64,000 nucleotides of DNA. It comes from F1-60-MAGs149 sp037133755. GTDB taxonomy: Bacteria; Actinomycetota; Thermoleophilia; Gaiellales; F1-60-MAGs149. The DNA lies in NCBI GenBank assembly GCA_037133755.1, contig JBAXNN010000002.1, positions 1 to 64,000 on the forward strand, in the 5' to 3' direction. A program made the position numbers and the translations under genes. The notes under the pieces are model-generated. The model had not been told where the DNA came from. It worked only from the letters and a program-made list of their open reading frames with translations, and did not search any database. Positions 23,828 to 32,606 of the stretch are shown here, in pieces; the stretch's first letter is position 1; every line of letters begins with the position of its first letter.

Positions 23828-24529
23828 CTACGCGTGGCCGTGCTGACGCGCGATCTCGACGAAGCGCCGCGCGAGATCGGCAGCCGCCTCCGCATTGCCC
23901 TCCACGAGTGCTTCCGTATCGGCGCGCATGGCGTCCTTGTCGACGTTGTGCTCATCGAGATTCCACTCGCCGACGTCCATCCACCATTCGACCGTCTTCC
24001 GATCGACCTCGATGTGAAACTGCAGACCCCACGCGGCCGAGCCGATGCGGTACGCCTGGTTGCCCGCGGCGTTCTGCGCGAGCGGCACGGCCCCGGGCGG
24101 CATCTGGAAGTTGTAGTGGTGCCACTCGAACGCGCGGTAGCCCGCACCGAGCGGCCCGAGGAGGGGATCGGCCTGACCGGCCTCGTTGAGCCCGATGTCG
24201 AACCAGCCCTGCTCGGTCGTCGACGGGCCAACACCGGCACCGGCCGCGCGGGCCAGGATCTGGCCGCCGAAGCACACGCCGAGCATGGGTAAGTCGCGCT
24301 CGAGACCCTCGCGCAGCAGCCGCAGCTCCTGCGGGATCCACGGGAAGCGATCGTCCTCGTCGGGCATGGCCACGCCGCCCATCAGCACCACGGCGTCATA
24401 CGGCGCCAGGCTCTCCGGCGCGGGGTCCTCGAACGTCCGCCAGAGGTCGACCTCGCCAGCGCCATGAAAGACATCGTGAAAGGCGCCGAGCAGGTTCGTG
24501 TGGTCGTGCTGGATCTGAAGCGTGCGCAC
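23828..24529 (-). CDS. Class I glutamine amidotransferase-like protein (copy B)
   Basis: A 233-residue paralogue of the gene at 22979: C86 in LGVCFGGQ, His in LQFHIEVDR, and the same MRTLQIQHDHTN opening. The start is a GTG with TACACT 6 nt before it, so the pair is transcribed from here. Stand-alone class I amidotransferases of this type often process gamma-glutamyl compounds; the substrate is unknown. It is divergent from the EamA transporter at 24591. Confidence 0.88.
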   Translation of the reverse strand: MRTLQIQHDHTNLLGAFHDVFHGAGEVDLWRTFEDPAPESLAPYDAVVLMGGVAMPDEDDRFPWIPQELRLLREGLERDLPMLGVCFGGQILARAAGAGVGPSTTEQGWFDIGLNEAGQADPLLGPLGAGYRAFEWHHYNFQMPPGAVPLAQNAAGNQAYRIGSAAWGLQFHIEVDRKTVEWWMDVGEWNLDEHNVDKDAMRADTEALVEGNAEAAADLARRFVEIARQHGHA

Positions 24530-24535
24530 GGCGGC

Positions 24536-24541
24536 AGTGTA
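24536..24541 (-). promoter_or_regulatory. Leaderless -10 (TACACT) of amidotransferase B
   Basis: TACACT, 6 nt, then GTG 24529 on the minus strand. Confidence 0.6.
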
Positions 24542-24578
24542 CGGGGCGTACGTGCGGCGGGTGACGGGTGCGATGGCG

Positions 24579-24584
24579 TACCCT
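24579..24584 (+). promoter_or_regulatory. Leaderless -10 (TACCCT) of EamA transporter 2
   Basis: TACCCT, 6 nt, then GTG 24591. Confidence 0.6.
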
Positions 24585-24590
24585 CGTGGC

Positions 24591-25529
24591 GTGGAGGGAA
24601 CGCGGTCGTCCAAGCTCGACCTGGCGCTGCTGCTGACGGTCTCCACCGTCGCCCTCTGGGCGCTCAACATCCCCGTCGTCAAGATCGGCCTCGACGGGTG
24701 GAGCCCGATGGCGTTCTCGTTCATCCGCTTCGCGTCGGGCGGCCTGATCTACATCGCGTACGTGCTGTGGCGCGAGGGCACGCTGCGCGTGAAGCGCAAG
24801 GACATCCCGATGTTTCTGATCGGCGGCGCGATCGGCATCGCCATCAACCAGTACGCGTTCATGTACGCACTCGAGAAGACGTCGGCGTCGATCGTCACGC
24901 TCGTGTTCGCCACGACGCCGCTGTGGGCTGCGCTGCTGGCGCGCGCGCTCGGCTGGGAGTTCGTCAAACCGCTGTTCTGGGTCGCGATCGTGATCTCCGC
25001 CGTCGGCGTCTTCCTCGTCATCCTCGGCACGGGGGCGACGATGTCGATCAACAGCGCCGAGGGAATCTTGATCGCCTTCGGTGCGCCGATCACGTGGGGG
25101 TGCTACAGCGTGCTGGTGCGGCCCCTATTGAAGGACTACAGCGCCATGCACGTGTCGGCGATCATGATGCTCGTCGGCGCACCGCTGATTGGCCTCGTCG
25201 GCATACCGCAGGCGCTGCAGATGGACTGGAGCCAACTGACGCCGTCGAGCTGGGTGGCGATCGCCTACGCGCTGATCGGCTCGTTGATCATGGCGAACCT
25301 CTTCTGGTTCATCGCGATCCACAAGGCGGGCTCCGCACGGGCCGTGGCGTTCATGCCGCTCCAGCCGTTTCTTGGCGTGATCTTCTCGGCGCTGCTCCTG
25401 AGCGAGCGTCTCGACTGGAAAGAGGCTGTCGGCGGCGCGATCATCATCGTCGGCGTCACCATCGCCGTCCGCAACGTCGTGCCGATCGACCAGGATCACG
25501 ACCAGCGCGAGATCGGCATCCAGGAGTAG
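24591..25529 (+). CDS. EamA/DMT-family membrane transporter
   Basis: The 312-residue protein has ten hydrophobic segments in two EamA repeats (first LLLTVSTVALWALNIPVVK with the typical 'W..N....K'; second GILIAFGAPITWGCYSVLVRP). A late FMPLQPFLGVIFSALLLSE precedes the last helix. It ends in a charged cytoplasmic tail (DQDHDQREIGIQE). It is likely an exporter of small metabolites; the substrate is unknown. The start is a GTG fixed by the leaderless promoter. It is convergent with the SDR gene. Confidence 0.88.
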   Translation: MEGTRSSKLDLALLLTVSTVALWALNIPVVKIGLDGWSPMAFSFIRFASGGLIYIAYVLWREGTLRVKRKDIPMFLIGGAIGIAINQYAFMYALEKTSASIVTLVFATTPLWAALLARALGWEFVKPLFWVAIVISAVGVFLVILGTGATMSINSAEGILIAFGAPITWGCYSVLVRPLLKDYSAMHVSAIMMLVGAPLIGLVGIPQALQMDWSQLTPSSWVAIAYALIGSLIMANLFWFIAIHKAGSARAVAFMPLQPFLGVIFSALLLSERLDWKEAVGGAIIIVGVTIAVRNVVPIDQDHDQREIGIQE

Positions 25530-25533
25530 GGGA

Positions 25534-26253
25534 CTACCAGACACCGCCGAGGGCGACGCGGAGCTCCTCGCCCGACACGCCGCTGGCGGCACGCGAGCAG
25601 AGAAACGCGATCACCTCGCCGACCTCCTCGGGGTCGACGACGCGGCCGGCCGCGTAGGCAGCGGACCGCTCGGCCCAGACCTCGTCGGTCGTGCGATCGG
25701 TGCGGGCTGCAGTCGCAGCCGCGCTGCGCTCCGACATCTCGGTGCGCACCCAGCCCGGCAGCACCGCGTTGCAGGTGAGGCCGTGCGGTGCGCCGTCTTG
25801 CGCGACCACGCGCATCATCCCGAGCAGCCCGGCCTTCGACGCGCTGTACGCGGTCGTGCCGGCCTCGCCATACGTCGCGGCCGTCGAGGCGACCATCACG
25901 ATGCGGCCCGCGCCATCCGCGACCAGATCGGGCCACGCCTCGCGCATCGTCATGAACGGCGAGTCGAGGTTGATCGCCATCGTGTTGCGCCAGCCCTCGG
26001 TCGTCAGGTCGCCGACCGAGGCGTCCTGCGCAGAGCCGGTGGCGGCGTTGAGGACGAGGCCGCGGATCGGGCCGTGCTGGCGGGCGATCGCAACTGCCTC
26101 GCGCACGCCGTCCTCGGTGGAGAGGTCGGCGATCTCCGTGCCCTCGCGCCCAGAGCGCGAGATCCCGACGACGGTCTCGCCGGCCGCCCGCAGACAGCGC
26201 GCGGCGGCGAGACCAATGCCGGTCGATGCACCGGTGACCAGGATGACGGACAC
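25534..26253 (-). CDS. Short-chain dehydrogenase/reductase
   Basis: The 239-residue SDR has TGASTGIG (cofactor loop), NAATG, the catalytic Ser in MVASTAATYGEAGTT and YSASKAG (YxxxK), followed by LPGWVRTEM. It is a classical NAD(P)-dependent oxidoreductase of unknown substrate. The GTG start at 26253 has GGAGGG 7 nt upstream. It lies 30 nt after mmsA on the same strand and may belong to its operon. Confidence 0.85.
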   Translation of the reverse strand: MSVILVTGASTGIGLAAARCLRAAGETVVGISRSGREGTEIADLSTEDGVREAVAIARQHGPIRGLVLNAATGSAQDASVGDLTTEGWRNTMAINLDSPFMTMREAWPDLVADGAGRIVMVASTAATYGEAGTTAYSASKAGLLGMMRVVAQDGAPHGLTCNAVLPGWVRTEMSERSAAATAARTDRTTDEVWAERSAAYAAGRVVDPEEVGEVIAFLCSRAASGVSGEELRVALGGVW

Positions 26254-26283
26254 GTCATGCCCTCCTGGCTGCCGGCACGAGAA

Positions 26284-27783
26284 CTAGTCGCCCTGCTCGA
26301 CGAAGTACTTGCCGGACTCGCCGTCGGCGAACCAGCGCGTCGTGACGGTCTTCTTGCGGGTGTAGAAGTCGACGCCATCGGTGCCATGCGCATGCAGGTC
26401 GCCGAGGAACGAATCCTTCCAACCCGAGAACGGGAAGAACGCGACCGGGGCGGCGACGCCGACGTTGACGCCGATCATGCCGACCTCGACCTCGTGGCGG
26501 TAGCGGCGGACGGCCGCGCCCGACTCGGTGAAGATCGACGTGCCGTTGCCGTAGCGCGAGCCGTTGACGAAGGCGATGGCGTCGGCCAGCGTCTCGACCT
26601 CGACGATGCTGAGGACCGGTCCGAAGACCTCCTCGCGCGCGATCTCCATGTCGGCGGTGACGCCCTGGACGATCGTCGGGCCGACGTACGCGCCCTCCTC
26701 GGACAGACCAGTCGAGCGGCCGTCGATGGCCAGCGTCGCGCCCTGCGCGAGGGCGTTATCGATCATGCCGCGGATGCGGTCGCGGGCCTCGCAGGAGACG
26801 ACGGGGCCGACGCTCGTGCTCGACTCCATGCCGTCACCGACGGTCAGCGCCTCGGTACGGGGCAGGAGCTCCTTGGCGAGGTCCTTCCACGCGCCACCCA
26901 CGGCGACGATGATCGAGCCGGCCATGCAGCGCTGGCCCGCAGCACCGAAGGCCGAGCCGATGATGTTGTCGGCCGTCTTGTCCATGATCGCGTCGGGCAT
27001 GACGAGCATCGAGTTCTTCGCACCGCCGAGCGCCTGGACGCGCTTCTTCTTGGCGGCCGCGCGCTCGTAGATGTACGCGGCGGTCGAGGCCGAGCCGACG
27101 AACGAGACGGCGTCGATGCCCGGATGGTCGAGGATGCCGTTGACGACATCGCGCGAGCCGTTGACGAGGTTGACCACGCCGTCGGGCAGACCGAGCTCGT
27201 GGATGATCTCGAACACGATCTGCTGCGTCATCGGGACCTGCTCCGACGGCTTCAGGATGAACGTGTTGCCGCAGGCGATCGCGAAGGGCAGGAACCACAT
27301 CGGGACCATCGCCGGGAAGTTGAACGGCGTGATCGCGGCGCAGACGCCGACGGGCTGGCGAATCGTCTCGGTGTCGATCTTCGTGGCGACGCCCTCGAGG
27401 ATGCGTCCCTGCATCGTCGTCGGGATTGCGGTGGCGCACTCGACCATCTCGATCATGCGGGCCACCTCGGCCTGCGCGTCGGGATACGTCTTGCCCATCT
27501 CGCGGGTCGCGGTCGCGGCGATCTCATCGGCGCGCTTGACGAGCTGCTCGCGGAAGCCGAAGAGCCAGCGGGCACGCTCGATCGTGCTCTTGGCCTTCCA
27601 CGCGGGGAAGGCGGCACGCGCAGCTTGGACGGCGGCGTCGACGTCGTTGGCACCCGACAGCGGGACCTGGGCGAGGACCTCGCCGGTAGCGGGGTTCGTG
27701 ATGTCCAGCAGCTCGGAGCTGGTGGACGGCACCCAACCGCCGTTGATGTAGTTCGGCAGGATCTTCGTTGCGGTCGCGCTCAT
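26284..27783 (-). CDS. mmsA: Methylmalonate-semialdehyde dehydrogenase (CoA-acylating)
   Basis: The 499-residue aldehyde dehydrogenase has the MmsA/IolA traits: YINGGWVPS near the start, AITPFNFPAMVPMWFLPFAI, FVGSASTAAYIY, GGAKNSMLVMPDA and the catalytic Cys in GAAGQRCMAGS. It converts methylmalonate semialdehyde (or malonate semialdehyde) to propionyl-CoA (or acetyl-CoA) in valine or inositol breakdown. Propionyl-CoA production fits the B12-dependent mutase subunit at 6592. ATG 27783 has GAGGTG 9 nt upstream. Confidence 0.92.
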   Translation of the reverse strand: MSATATKILPNYINGGWVPSTSSELLDITNPATGEVLAQVPLSGANDVDAAVQAARAAFPAWKAKSTIERARWLFGFREQLVKRADEIAATATREMGKTYPDAQAEVARMIEMVECATAIPTTMQGRILEGVATKIDTETIRQPVGVCAAITPFNFPAMVPMWFLPFAIACGNTFILKPSEQVPMTQQIVFEIIHELGLPDGVVNLVNGSRDVVNGILDHPGIDAVSFVGSASTAAYIYERAAAKKKRVQALGGAKNSMLVMPDAIMDKTADNIIGSAFGAAGQRCMAGSIIVAVGGAWKDLAKELLPRTEALTVGDGMESSTSVGPVVSCEARDRIRGMIDNALAQGATLAIDGRSTGLSEEGAYVGPTIVQGVTADMEIAREEVFGPVLSIVEVETLADAIAFVNGSRYGNGTSIFTESGAAVRRYRHEVEVGMIGVNVGVAAPVAFFPFSGWKDSFLGDLHAHGTDGVDFYTRKKTVTTRWFADGESGKYFVEQGD

Positions 27784-27838
27784 ATCTCGATGCACCTCAA
27801 AGGGGACGTTGGTGATGGGTGGATGCTAGCCGCGCAGC

Positions 27839-28267
27839 CTACGCGGCGGCGCGTTCCATCAGCTGGCGCTTGACGCGCGCCAGGATGGCTCCGACGCTGC
27901 GCATACGCAGCGGGGAGACGACCTCGATCAGGCCAAGACCCGCCGCGAAGTCGGACGGGGTGCCGAGCACCTCGTCGATCGTGCAGCCGTCGAGGCCCGC
28001 GTGGATGATGCCCGCGAACCCCTTCGACGTCGGTGCCTCATCGGGCGCCGCGAAGTAGAGGCGGACAACGTCACCGTCCTCGATCTCGGCGTGCACGAAC
28101 AGCGGCGTCTGGCATTCGTCCACCCGCTCGAGATCCTGCCCTTCGAAGCGGGCCGGCAGAGCGGGCAGGTCGTTGGCGTACTCAAACAGCAGGTCGAGGC
28201 GCTCGGTGCGGTCGACCTCCTGAAATTCGCCGACGATCTCGGCGAGGCGCGGGGGCAGCTCGCTCAC
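27839..28267 (-). CDS. sufE: SufE-family sulfur-acceptor protein
   Basis: The 142-residue protein has the SufE layout: LPPRLAEIVGEFQEV..., the active Cys in DECQTPLFVHAEI (family pattern GCQSxVW), and C-terminal LSPxR-like SPLRMRSVGAILARVK. SufE takes persulfide sulfur from a cysteine desulfurase. The GTG start overlaps the stop of the sulfurtransferase gene (GTGA), so the pair handles sulfane sulfur together. A desulfurase is encoded at 35180. Confidence 0.85.
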   Translation of the reverse strand: MSELPPRLAEIVGEFQEVDRTERLDLLFEYANDLPALPARFEGQDLERVDECQTPLFVHAEIEDGDVVRLYFAAPDEAPTSKGFAGIIHAGLDGCTIDEVLGTPSDFAAGLGLIEVVSPLRMRSVGAILARVKRQLMERAAA

Positions 28268-29142
28268 GCAGGCTTCTCGATCGGCACGCGCACGGCGTTG
28301 CCCCACTCGACCCACGAGCCGTCGTAGTTGCGGACGTGCTCGAAGCCAAGCAGGTGCGTGAGGACGAACCACGTGTGGCTCGAGCGCTCGCCGATGCGGC
28401 AGTACGTGATGACATCGTCGCCGGCCTTCATGCCGAGCTCGCCCTCGTAGATGCCGCGCAGGTCCTCGACCGACTTGAACGAGCCGTCGTCGTTGGCGGC
28501 GCGCTTCCACGGCACGTTCTGCGCGGTCGGCACGTGCCCGCCGCGCTGCACGCCCTCCTGCGGATAGTCGGGCATGTGCAGCAGCTCGCCGGAGAACTCG
28601 CCGGGCGAGCGCACGTCGACGAGGGGACCGTTGCCGATGTGCTTGAGCACGTCCTCCTTGAAGGCGCGGATCGTCGCGTCATCGCGCGGCACGACGGGGT
28701 ACGTGCTCGGCGTCGCCACGGTAGCGTCGGTCGTCATGTCGCGGCCCTCGGCGACCCACTTGGCGCGGCCACCGTCGAGCAGGCGCACGTCGGCGTGGCC
28801 GAAGAGGCTGAAGACCCAGAGGGCGTACGCGGCCCACCAGTTGAAGTTGTCGCCGTAGACCACGACCGTCGAGTCGGGCGTGATGCCGCGGGCGCTGCAC
28901 ATGGCGGCGAACGCCTCGGGCGAGACGTAATCGCGCATCACGTCGTCGTTGAGATCTAGATGCCAGTCGACGTGATGGGCGCCGGGGATGTGGCCCGTGC
29001 GGTAGAGCAGCACGTCCTCGTTCGACTCGATTACGACGAGGCCGTTGTCGCCGAGGTGCTCGGCGAGCCAGTCGGTCGTGACGAGGCGCTCCGGATGGGC
29101 GTAGGCCTGGAGCTTGGATGCGGAATCAGCGGCGATCGTCAT
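28264..29142 (-). CDS. sseA: Thiosulfate / 3-mercaptopyruvate sulfurtransferase (tandem rhodanese)
   Basis: The 292-residue protein carries two rhodanese domains. The inactive N-terminal one has HIPGAHHVDW and GDNFNWWAAYALW; the C-terminal one has LVDVRSPGEFSGE and the active loop YCRIGERSSHTW with catalytic Cys. The CRIGERS loop is closer to thiosulfate sulfurtransferases than to the CG(S/T)G-type loop of mercaptopyruvate enzymes. It is coupled to sufE, which suggests sulfur delivery. GAGGA lies just before ATG 29142. Confidence 0.88.
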   Translation of the reverse strand: MTIAADSASKLQAYAHPERLVTTDWLAEHLGDNGLVVIESNEDVLLYRTGHIPGAHHVDWHLDLNDDVMRDYVSPEAFAAMCSARGITPDSTVVVYGDNFNWWAAYALWVFSLFGHADVRLLDGGRAKWVAEGRDMTTDATVATPSTYPVVPRDDATIRAFKEDVLKHIGNGPLVDVRSPGEFSGELLHMPDYPQEGVQRGGHVPTAQNVPWKRAANDDGSFKSVEDLRGIYEGELGMKAGDDVITYCRIGERSSHTWFVLTHLLGFEHVRNYDGSWVEWGNAVRVPIEKPA

Positions 29143-29214
29143 GAGGTCCTCAGATGATGGAGTGCGGCACGGTGGAGCCATGCCGAATGGTAGGAGTGCT
29201 TCGTACTTCTGGGG

Positions 29215-29925
29215 TCAGAGCGGTGCGAGTCGATCCACGATCCGGTCGAGCGGCGACCAGAACGCGGACTGCGCGGCGGGGGTGCTCTGCAGAGCGGAGA
29301 GATGGCCGTACGTGCAGTCGTCGTCCGACGCCAGCACGCGTACCGCGGCCGGATGCGGCGCAATCGAGTTGACGATCGACGCTGCCCCGCGCTCGCCCAC
29401 AACCTGATCCCGGTCGCCGACGAGCATCGTGACCGTCGTGGTCGGGGGCACGACGAGCGGGCCGCGATCGTGACCGCGGACGAAGTACGGGAACACGCCG
29501 AAGACCGCAGACGGCACGGGGATGCCCCAGCGCTCGGCCTCCGCGGCCGCCACGACGGCGAGGCCCGCGCCGTACGAGTAGCCCGCGGCGATCAACGGCC
29601 GGTCGGTCAGGCCGAGCTCGGCGAGACCATCGCGCACGCCGGCGACGGCACCGGCCAGCATCTGCCGGCGCGACGATCGCAGGCTCGCCTGATAGCGGGG
29701 AAACACCACGGTGACGTTGCGCCCCGTGAGGTGACGGATCCACTGCAGGTAGTTGCGGGGCGTGCGGTCGCTCCAGCCGTGCAGCAGCACGACCGTGGCG
29801 CGCGACTCGCCGTCAGGGTGAAAGACGTCGGCCGTGCCAGCCTCGACCGTGGCGGCATCCGACGGCGGACCTTCCCACGTCGCTGCCAGCTTGGAGACGG
29901 CCAGAGCGGGGAGGGGAGTACGCAT
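29215..29925 (-). CDS. Alpha/beta hydrolase (copy 1)
   Basis: The 236-residue protein has VVLLHGW (oxyanion loop), the nucleophile elbow GYSYGAG (S117), the acid in VGDRDQVVG, and a late His in CTYGHLSAL. No signal peptide is apparent. The gene at 29971 is its exported paralogue (shared FPRYQ / YPRYQ, DQVVG, APHPA and the final VDRLAP). An esterase or lipase-like role is likely; the substrate is unknown. Confidence 0.82.
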   Translation of the reverse strand: MRTPLPALAVSKLAATWEGPPSDAATVEAGTADVFHPDGESRATVVLLHGWSDRTPRNYLQWIRHLTGRNVTVVFPRYQASLRSSRRQMLAGAVAGVRDGLAELGLTDRPLIAAGYSYGAGLAVVAAAEAERWGIPVPSAVFGVFPYFVRGHDRGPLVVPPTTTVTMLVGDRDQVVGERGAASIVNSIAPHPAAVRVLASDDDCTYGHLSALQSTPAAQSAFWSPLDRIVDRLAPL

Positions 29926-29970
29926 GCTCCCTGCTCTTCGCGCACCGTGGAGCGCGCGGACTGCGCCGCC

Positions 29971-30708
29971 TCAGTTCGGTGCGAGCCGGTCTACGAGCTT
30001 GTCAAGCGGCAGCCAGAACGCTTTCTGCGCCTGGGCGTCCGTGCCCTTCGGCGCGAAGTGATCGAACGTGATGGCATCTGTCGACTTGAGGGTCGTGATC
30101 GTGGCGGGGTGCGGCGCGATCGCGGCCGCCAACTGCTCAGCGCCGTTCGTGCCCACGACCTGATCGGCATCGCCGACCAGCAGGGACACGCTCGTGGCCT
30201 TCGGCACGGTGCCAAACGGCTGAGGCACCGTCGGCGGCATGGCGGGGAACACGCCGTAGACCGCGGCGGGCTCTGGCACGTCCCACGCCGTGGCGTTGGC
30301 GGCGTAGACGACGGCGAAGCCACCTCCGAGCGAGTAGCCAGCGGCGACGACCGGGCCCTGCGGCGGTGCCTGCTCGAACCCGGCGCGGATCGCCTGCTCC
30401 GTGCCGTCGAGCATCTGGCTCGGCGTCGACAGGATGCCGCGTTGATAGCGCGGGTAGATGACCATCACGCCCGTCTCGTTGAGATGCGCGATCCACGGCT
30501 CGTAGCCCTTGGGCGCCACGTCGTTCCAGCCGTGGAGCAACACGACGGTGGCGCGCTCGGTGCCCTGTGCCGGGAAGACGTCGGCGGTCGCCGTCGTGGG
30601 CGCGGTGGTCGCGGCCTGGATCGTCGTCGGTGCGTCGCCCGTACGCGTCGTCGCTCCACCACAGCCCACGAGGAGAAGGGCGGCGAGGAGAGGGAGGAGG
30701 CGTCGCAT
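29971..30708 (-). CDS. Lipoprotein alpha/beta hydrolase (copy 2)
   Basis: The 245-residue paralogue of 29215 has a lipoprotein signal (MRRLLPLLAALLLVGCGG, lipid Cys 16) and a Thr/Ala-rich linker. It then has VVLLHGW, GYSLGGG (S126), VGDADQVVG and the His in TFDHFAPKG. One copy is cytoplasmic and one surface-anchored, so they may act on the same ester on either side of the membrane. It overlaps the DUF72 gene by one base. Confidence 0.85.
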   Translation of the reverse strand: MRRLLPLLAALLLVGCGGATTRTGDAPTTIQAATTAPTTATADVFPAQGTERATVVLLHGWNDVAPKGYEPWIAHLNETGVMVIYPRYQRGILSTPSQMLDGTEQAIRAGFEQAPPQGPVVAAGYSLGGGFAVVYAANATAWDVPEPAAVYGVFPAMPPTVPQPFGTVPKATSVSLLVGDADQVVGTNGAEQLAAAIAPHPATITTLKSTDAITFDHFAPKGTDAQAQKAFWLPLDKLVDRLAPN

Positions 30709-31649
30709 CAGAAGTGGAAGAGCTCGCCCTGCGCCGGGCCGGGCGCGGTGGAGACGGGCACGTGCGCATCATGCAGCAGCTGACGCAGCCGATCGGCGTT
30801 GTCGGGCCCCTGCGTGTCGGCGTTCGTGTTGAACATCGCGTAGGCCTTGGTGGTCGCGCGCGACAGCTCGCGCAGCGGCTCGATCCACTCCGACAGCTCG
30901 GCATCGGAGTAGAGATGGTCGAAGCGCGACGACGCGCCCTCGCCGCGGCTGTTCCAGGTCGCCGCGTTGCGGCCGTGGAAGCGCACGTAGGCGGTATCGG
31001 TGGTGGAGGCGATCACCGTCTGCGCGACGTTGGTCGTGTGCACCTTCGGCGCATCGACCACGACGTACGTGAGGTTGCGCTCGCGCAGCGACGAGAACGT
31101 CTCCTCCTGCAGATCAGGCGCGAGCCAGTCGTGCTGACGAAACTCGATCAGCAGCTCGTCGTCGGGGAGGGCGGTGCGGGCGTGGTCGATCACCTCCCAG
31201 GCATGCCGGCCGGGGATCGCCGAGTGCGGCAGCTGAAACAGCACGCCGCCGAGCTTGTCCTCTGCGCGCAGCGGATCGAGCGCGCGGCGAAAGCGGGCGA
31301 AGACGCGATCGCGCAGCGCCTCGCTCGGCACGACGTAGCCCTGTGGCGTCACCTCATCGACGAGCGTGCGCAAATCAGCGGGCAACTGCTCGGGGCGCAC
31401 GCGGTGCCCCGTCATCAGCCCAAACGCCTTGATGTGGAAGACGAAGCCGGGCGGCGTGCGCTGCCCCCAGTTGTAGACCGTGTGATCGGCCGGGATGGCG
31501 TAGTACGACGAGTCGACCTCGACCGTGTCGTAGTGCTCCGCGTAGAACCGCAGGCGCGCTTCGGCCGTCGTCGCCGTGCTGGGGTACCAGTCGGCGATCA
31601 GGCCCTTCTCGACCCACGCGCACGTGCCAACGCGGATCGTGGCGCTCAC
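30708..31649 (-). CDS. DUF72-family protein
   Basis: The 313-residue protein has the DUF72 marks: IRVGTCAWVEKGLIADWYP at the start, YDTVEVDSSYYAIP, FHIKAFGLMTGHR, GVLFQLPHS, LIEFRQHDW and YVRFHGRN near the end. The fold is TIM-barrel-like with conserved acidic and aromatic pocket residues. I know of no settled activity for the family. It is coupled by overlap to genes on both sides. Confidence 0.9.
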   Translation of the reverse strand: MSATIRVGTCAWVEKGLIADWYPSTATTAEARLRFYAEHYDTVEVDSSYYAIPADHTVYNWGQRTPPGFVFHIKAFGLMTGHRVRPEQLPADLRTLVDEVTPQGYVVPSEALRDRVFARFRRALDPLRAEDKLGGVLFQLPHSAIPGRHAWEVIDHARTALPDDELLIEFRQHDWLAPDLQEETFSSLRERNLTYVVVDAPKVHTTNVAQTVIASTTDTAYVRFHGRNAATWNSRGEGASSRFDHLYSDAELSEWIEPLRELSRATTKAYAMFNTNADTQGPDNADRLRQLLHDAHVPVSTAPGPAQGELFHF

Positions 31650-32545
31650 GCGGGTGGGTGCTCGGCGATCCAGTGACGCGCGATGTCGACGCGGCGGGTC
31701 GTCCAGACGGCGTCGTGCTTGTTGATGTGCTCGAGCACGCGACGCAGGCCATCGATGCGACCAGGTCGGCCGATCAGACGGCAGTGCAGGCCGACGTTGA
31801 GGATGCGCGGCGTCGTGGCGCCTTCGCGATAGAGCGCGTTGAAGGCGTCGATGACGTACGTCGAGAAGTCCTCGGCGGTGCCGAACCCGTTCGGCGTCGA
31901 GAAGCGCGCGTCATTCGCGTCGAGCGTGTACGGGATCACGAGGTGGTCGGTACCAGCCTCGCGCGTCCAGAACGGCAACTCGTCGGAGTAGTCGTCGGAC
32001 GAGTAGAGGAACCCGCCCTCCTCGGCCACCAGGCGACGCGTGTTGGGCGAGAAGCGGCCGGTGTACCAGCCGTAGGGGCGTTCGCCACCCGCCGTCTCGA
32101 TCGCGCGGATCGTGCGCTGGATGTGGTCGCGCTCGACGTCCTCGGGCACGTTCGAATAGTCGTACCAGCGGTAGCCGTGGCTGCAGATCTCGTGCCCGGC
32201 CTTCGCCGCGGCGGTGACCGGATCGGGATTCAGCTCGGTGGCCAGGCCGCACGCGAACATCGTCAGCGGCAGCTGCGCCTCGTCGAAGGCATCGAGGACG
32301 CGCCAGACGCCGACCTTGCCACCGAACTCGTAGATCGTCTCCGTGCTGTAATCGCGCGTCGTGCGCGCCTCGCCCATGATCTCGTGCAGGTACGTCTCGC
32401 TGACGGGATCGCCGTTGAGCGGCGTGCGCTCGGCGCCCTCCTCGTAGTTGAGGACGAAGCTGACGGCCACGCGTGCGCCGCCGGGCCAGTTCGCCTGGGG
32501 CGGGGTGCGGCCGTAGCCGACGAGATCGCGAGGACGGTTGGGCAT
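31646..32545 (-). CDS. Polysaccharide deacetylase / PuuE-like allantoinase
   Basis: The 299-residue protein has the PuuE-type pattern: RDLVGYGRTPPQANWPGGAR, VSFVLNYEEGAE, YEFGGKVGVWRVLDAF, HGYRWYDYS (metal His) and NVGLHCRLIGRPGR. The family includes cofactor-independent allantoinases and CE4 deacetylases; purine genes are absent nearby, so the reaction stays open. The first gene of a minus operon (31646 down to 29215), it has a leaderless promoter divergent from murI. Confidence 0.85.
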   Translation of the reverse strand: MPNRPRDLVGYGRTPPQANWPGGARVAVSFVLNYEEGAERTPLNGDPVSETYLHEIMGEARTTRDYSTETIYEFGGKVGVWRVLDAFDEAQLPLTMFACGLATELNPDPVTAAAKAGHEICSHGYRWYDYSNVPEDVERDHIQRTIRAIETAGGERPYGWYTGRFSPNTRRLVAEEGGFLYSSDDYSDELPFWTREAGTDHLVIPYTLDANDARFSTPNGFGTAEDFSTYVIDAFNALYREGATTPRILNVGLHCRLIGRPGRIDGLRRVLEHINKHDAVWTTRRVDIARHWIAEHPPA

Positions 32546-32551
32546 GGGGGA

Positions 32552-32557
32552 ATCCTA
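32552..32557 (-). promoter_or_regulatory. Leaderless -10 (TAGGAT) of the PuuE-like gene
   Basis: TAGGAT, 6 nt, then ATG 32545 on the minus strand. Confidence 0.6.
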
Positions 32558-32594
32558 GGCGCACCTACTCGCCTCGTCGTGGTGCGACGCCCCG

Positions 32595-32600
32595 TACCCT
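32595..32600 (+). promoter_or_regulatory. Leaderless -10 (TACCCT) of murI
   Basis: TACCCT, 6 nt, then GTG 32607. Confidence 0.6.
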
Positions 32601-32606
32601 GTGGGG

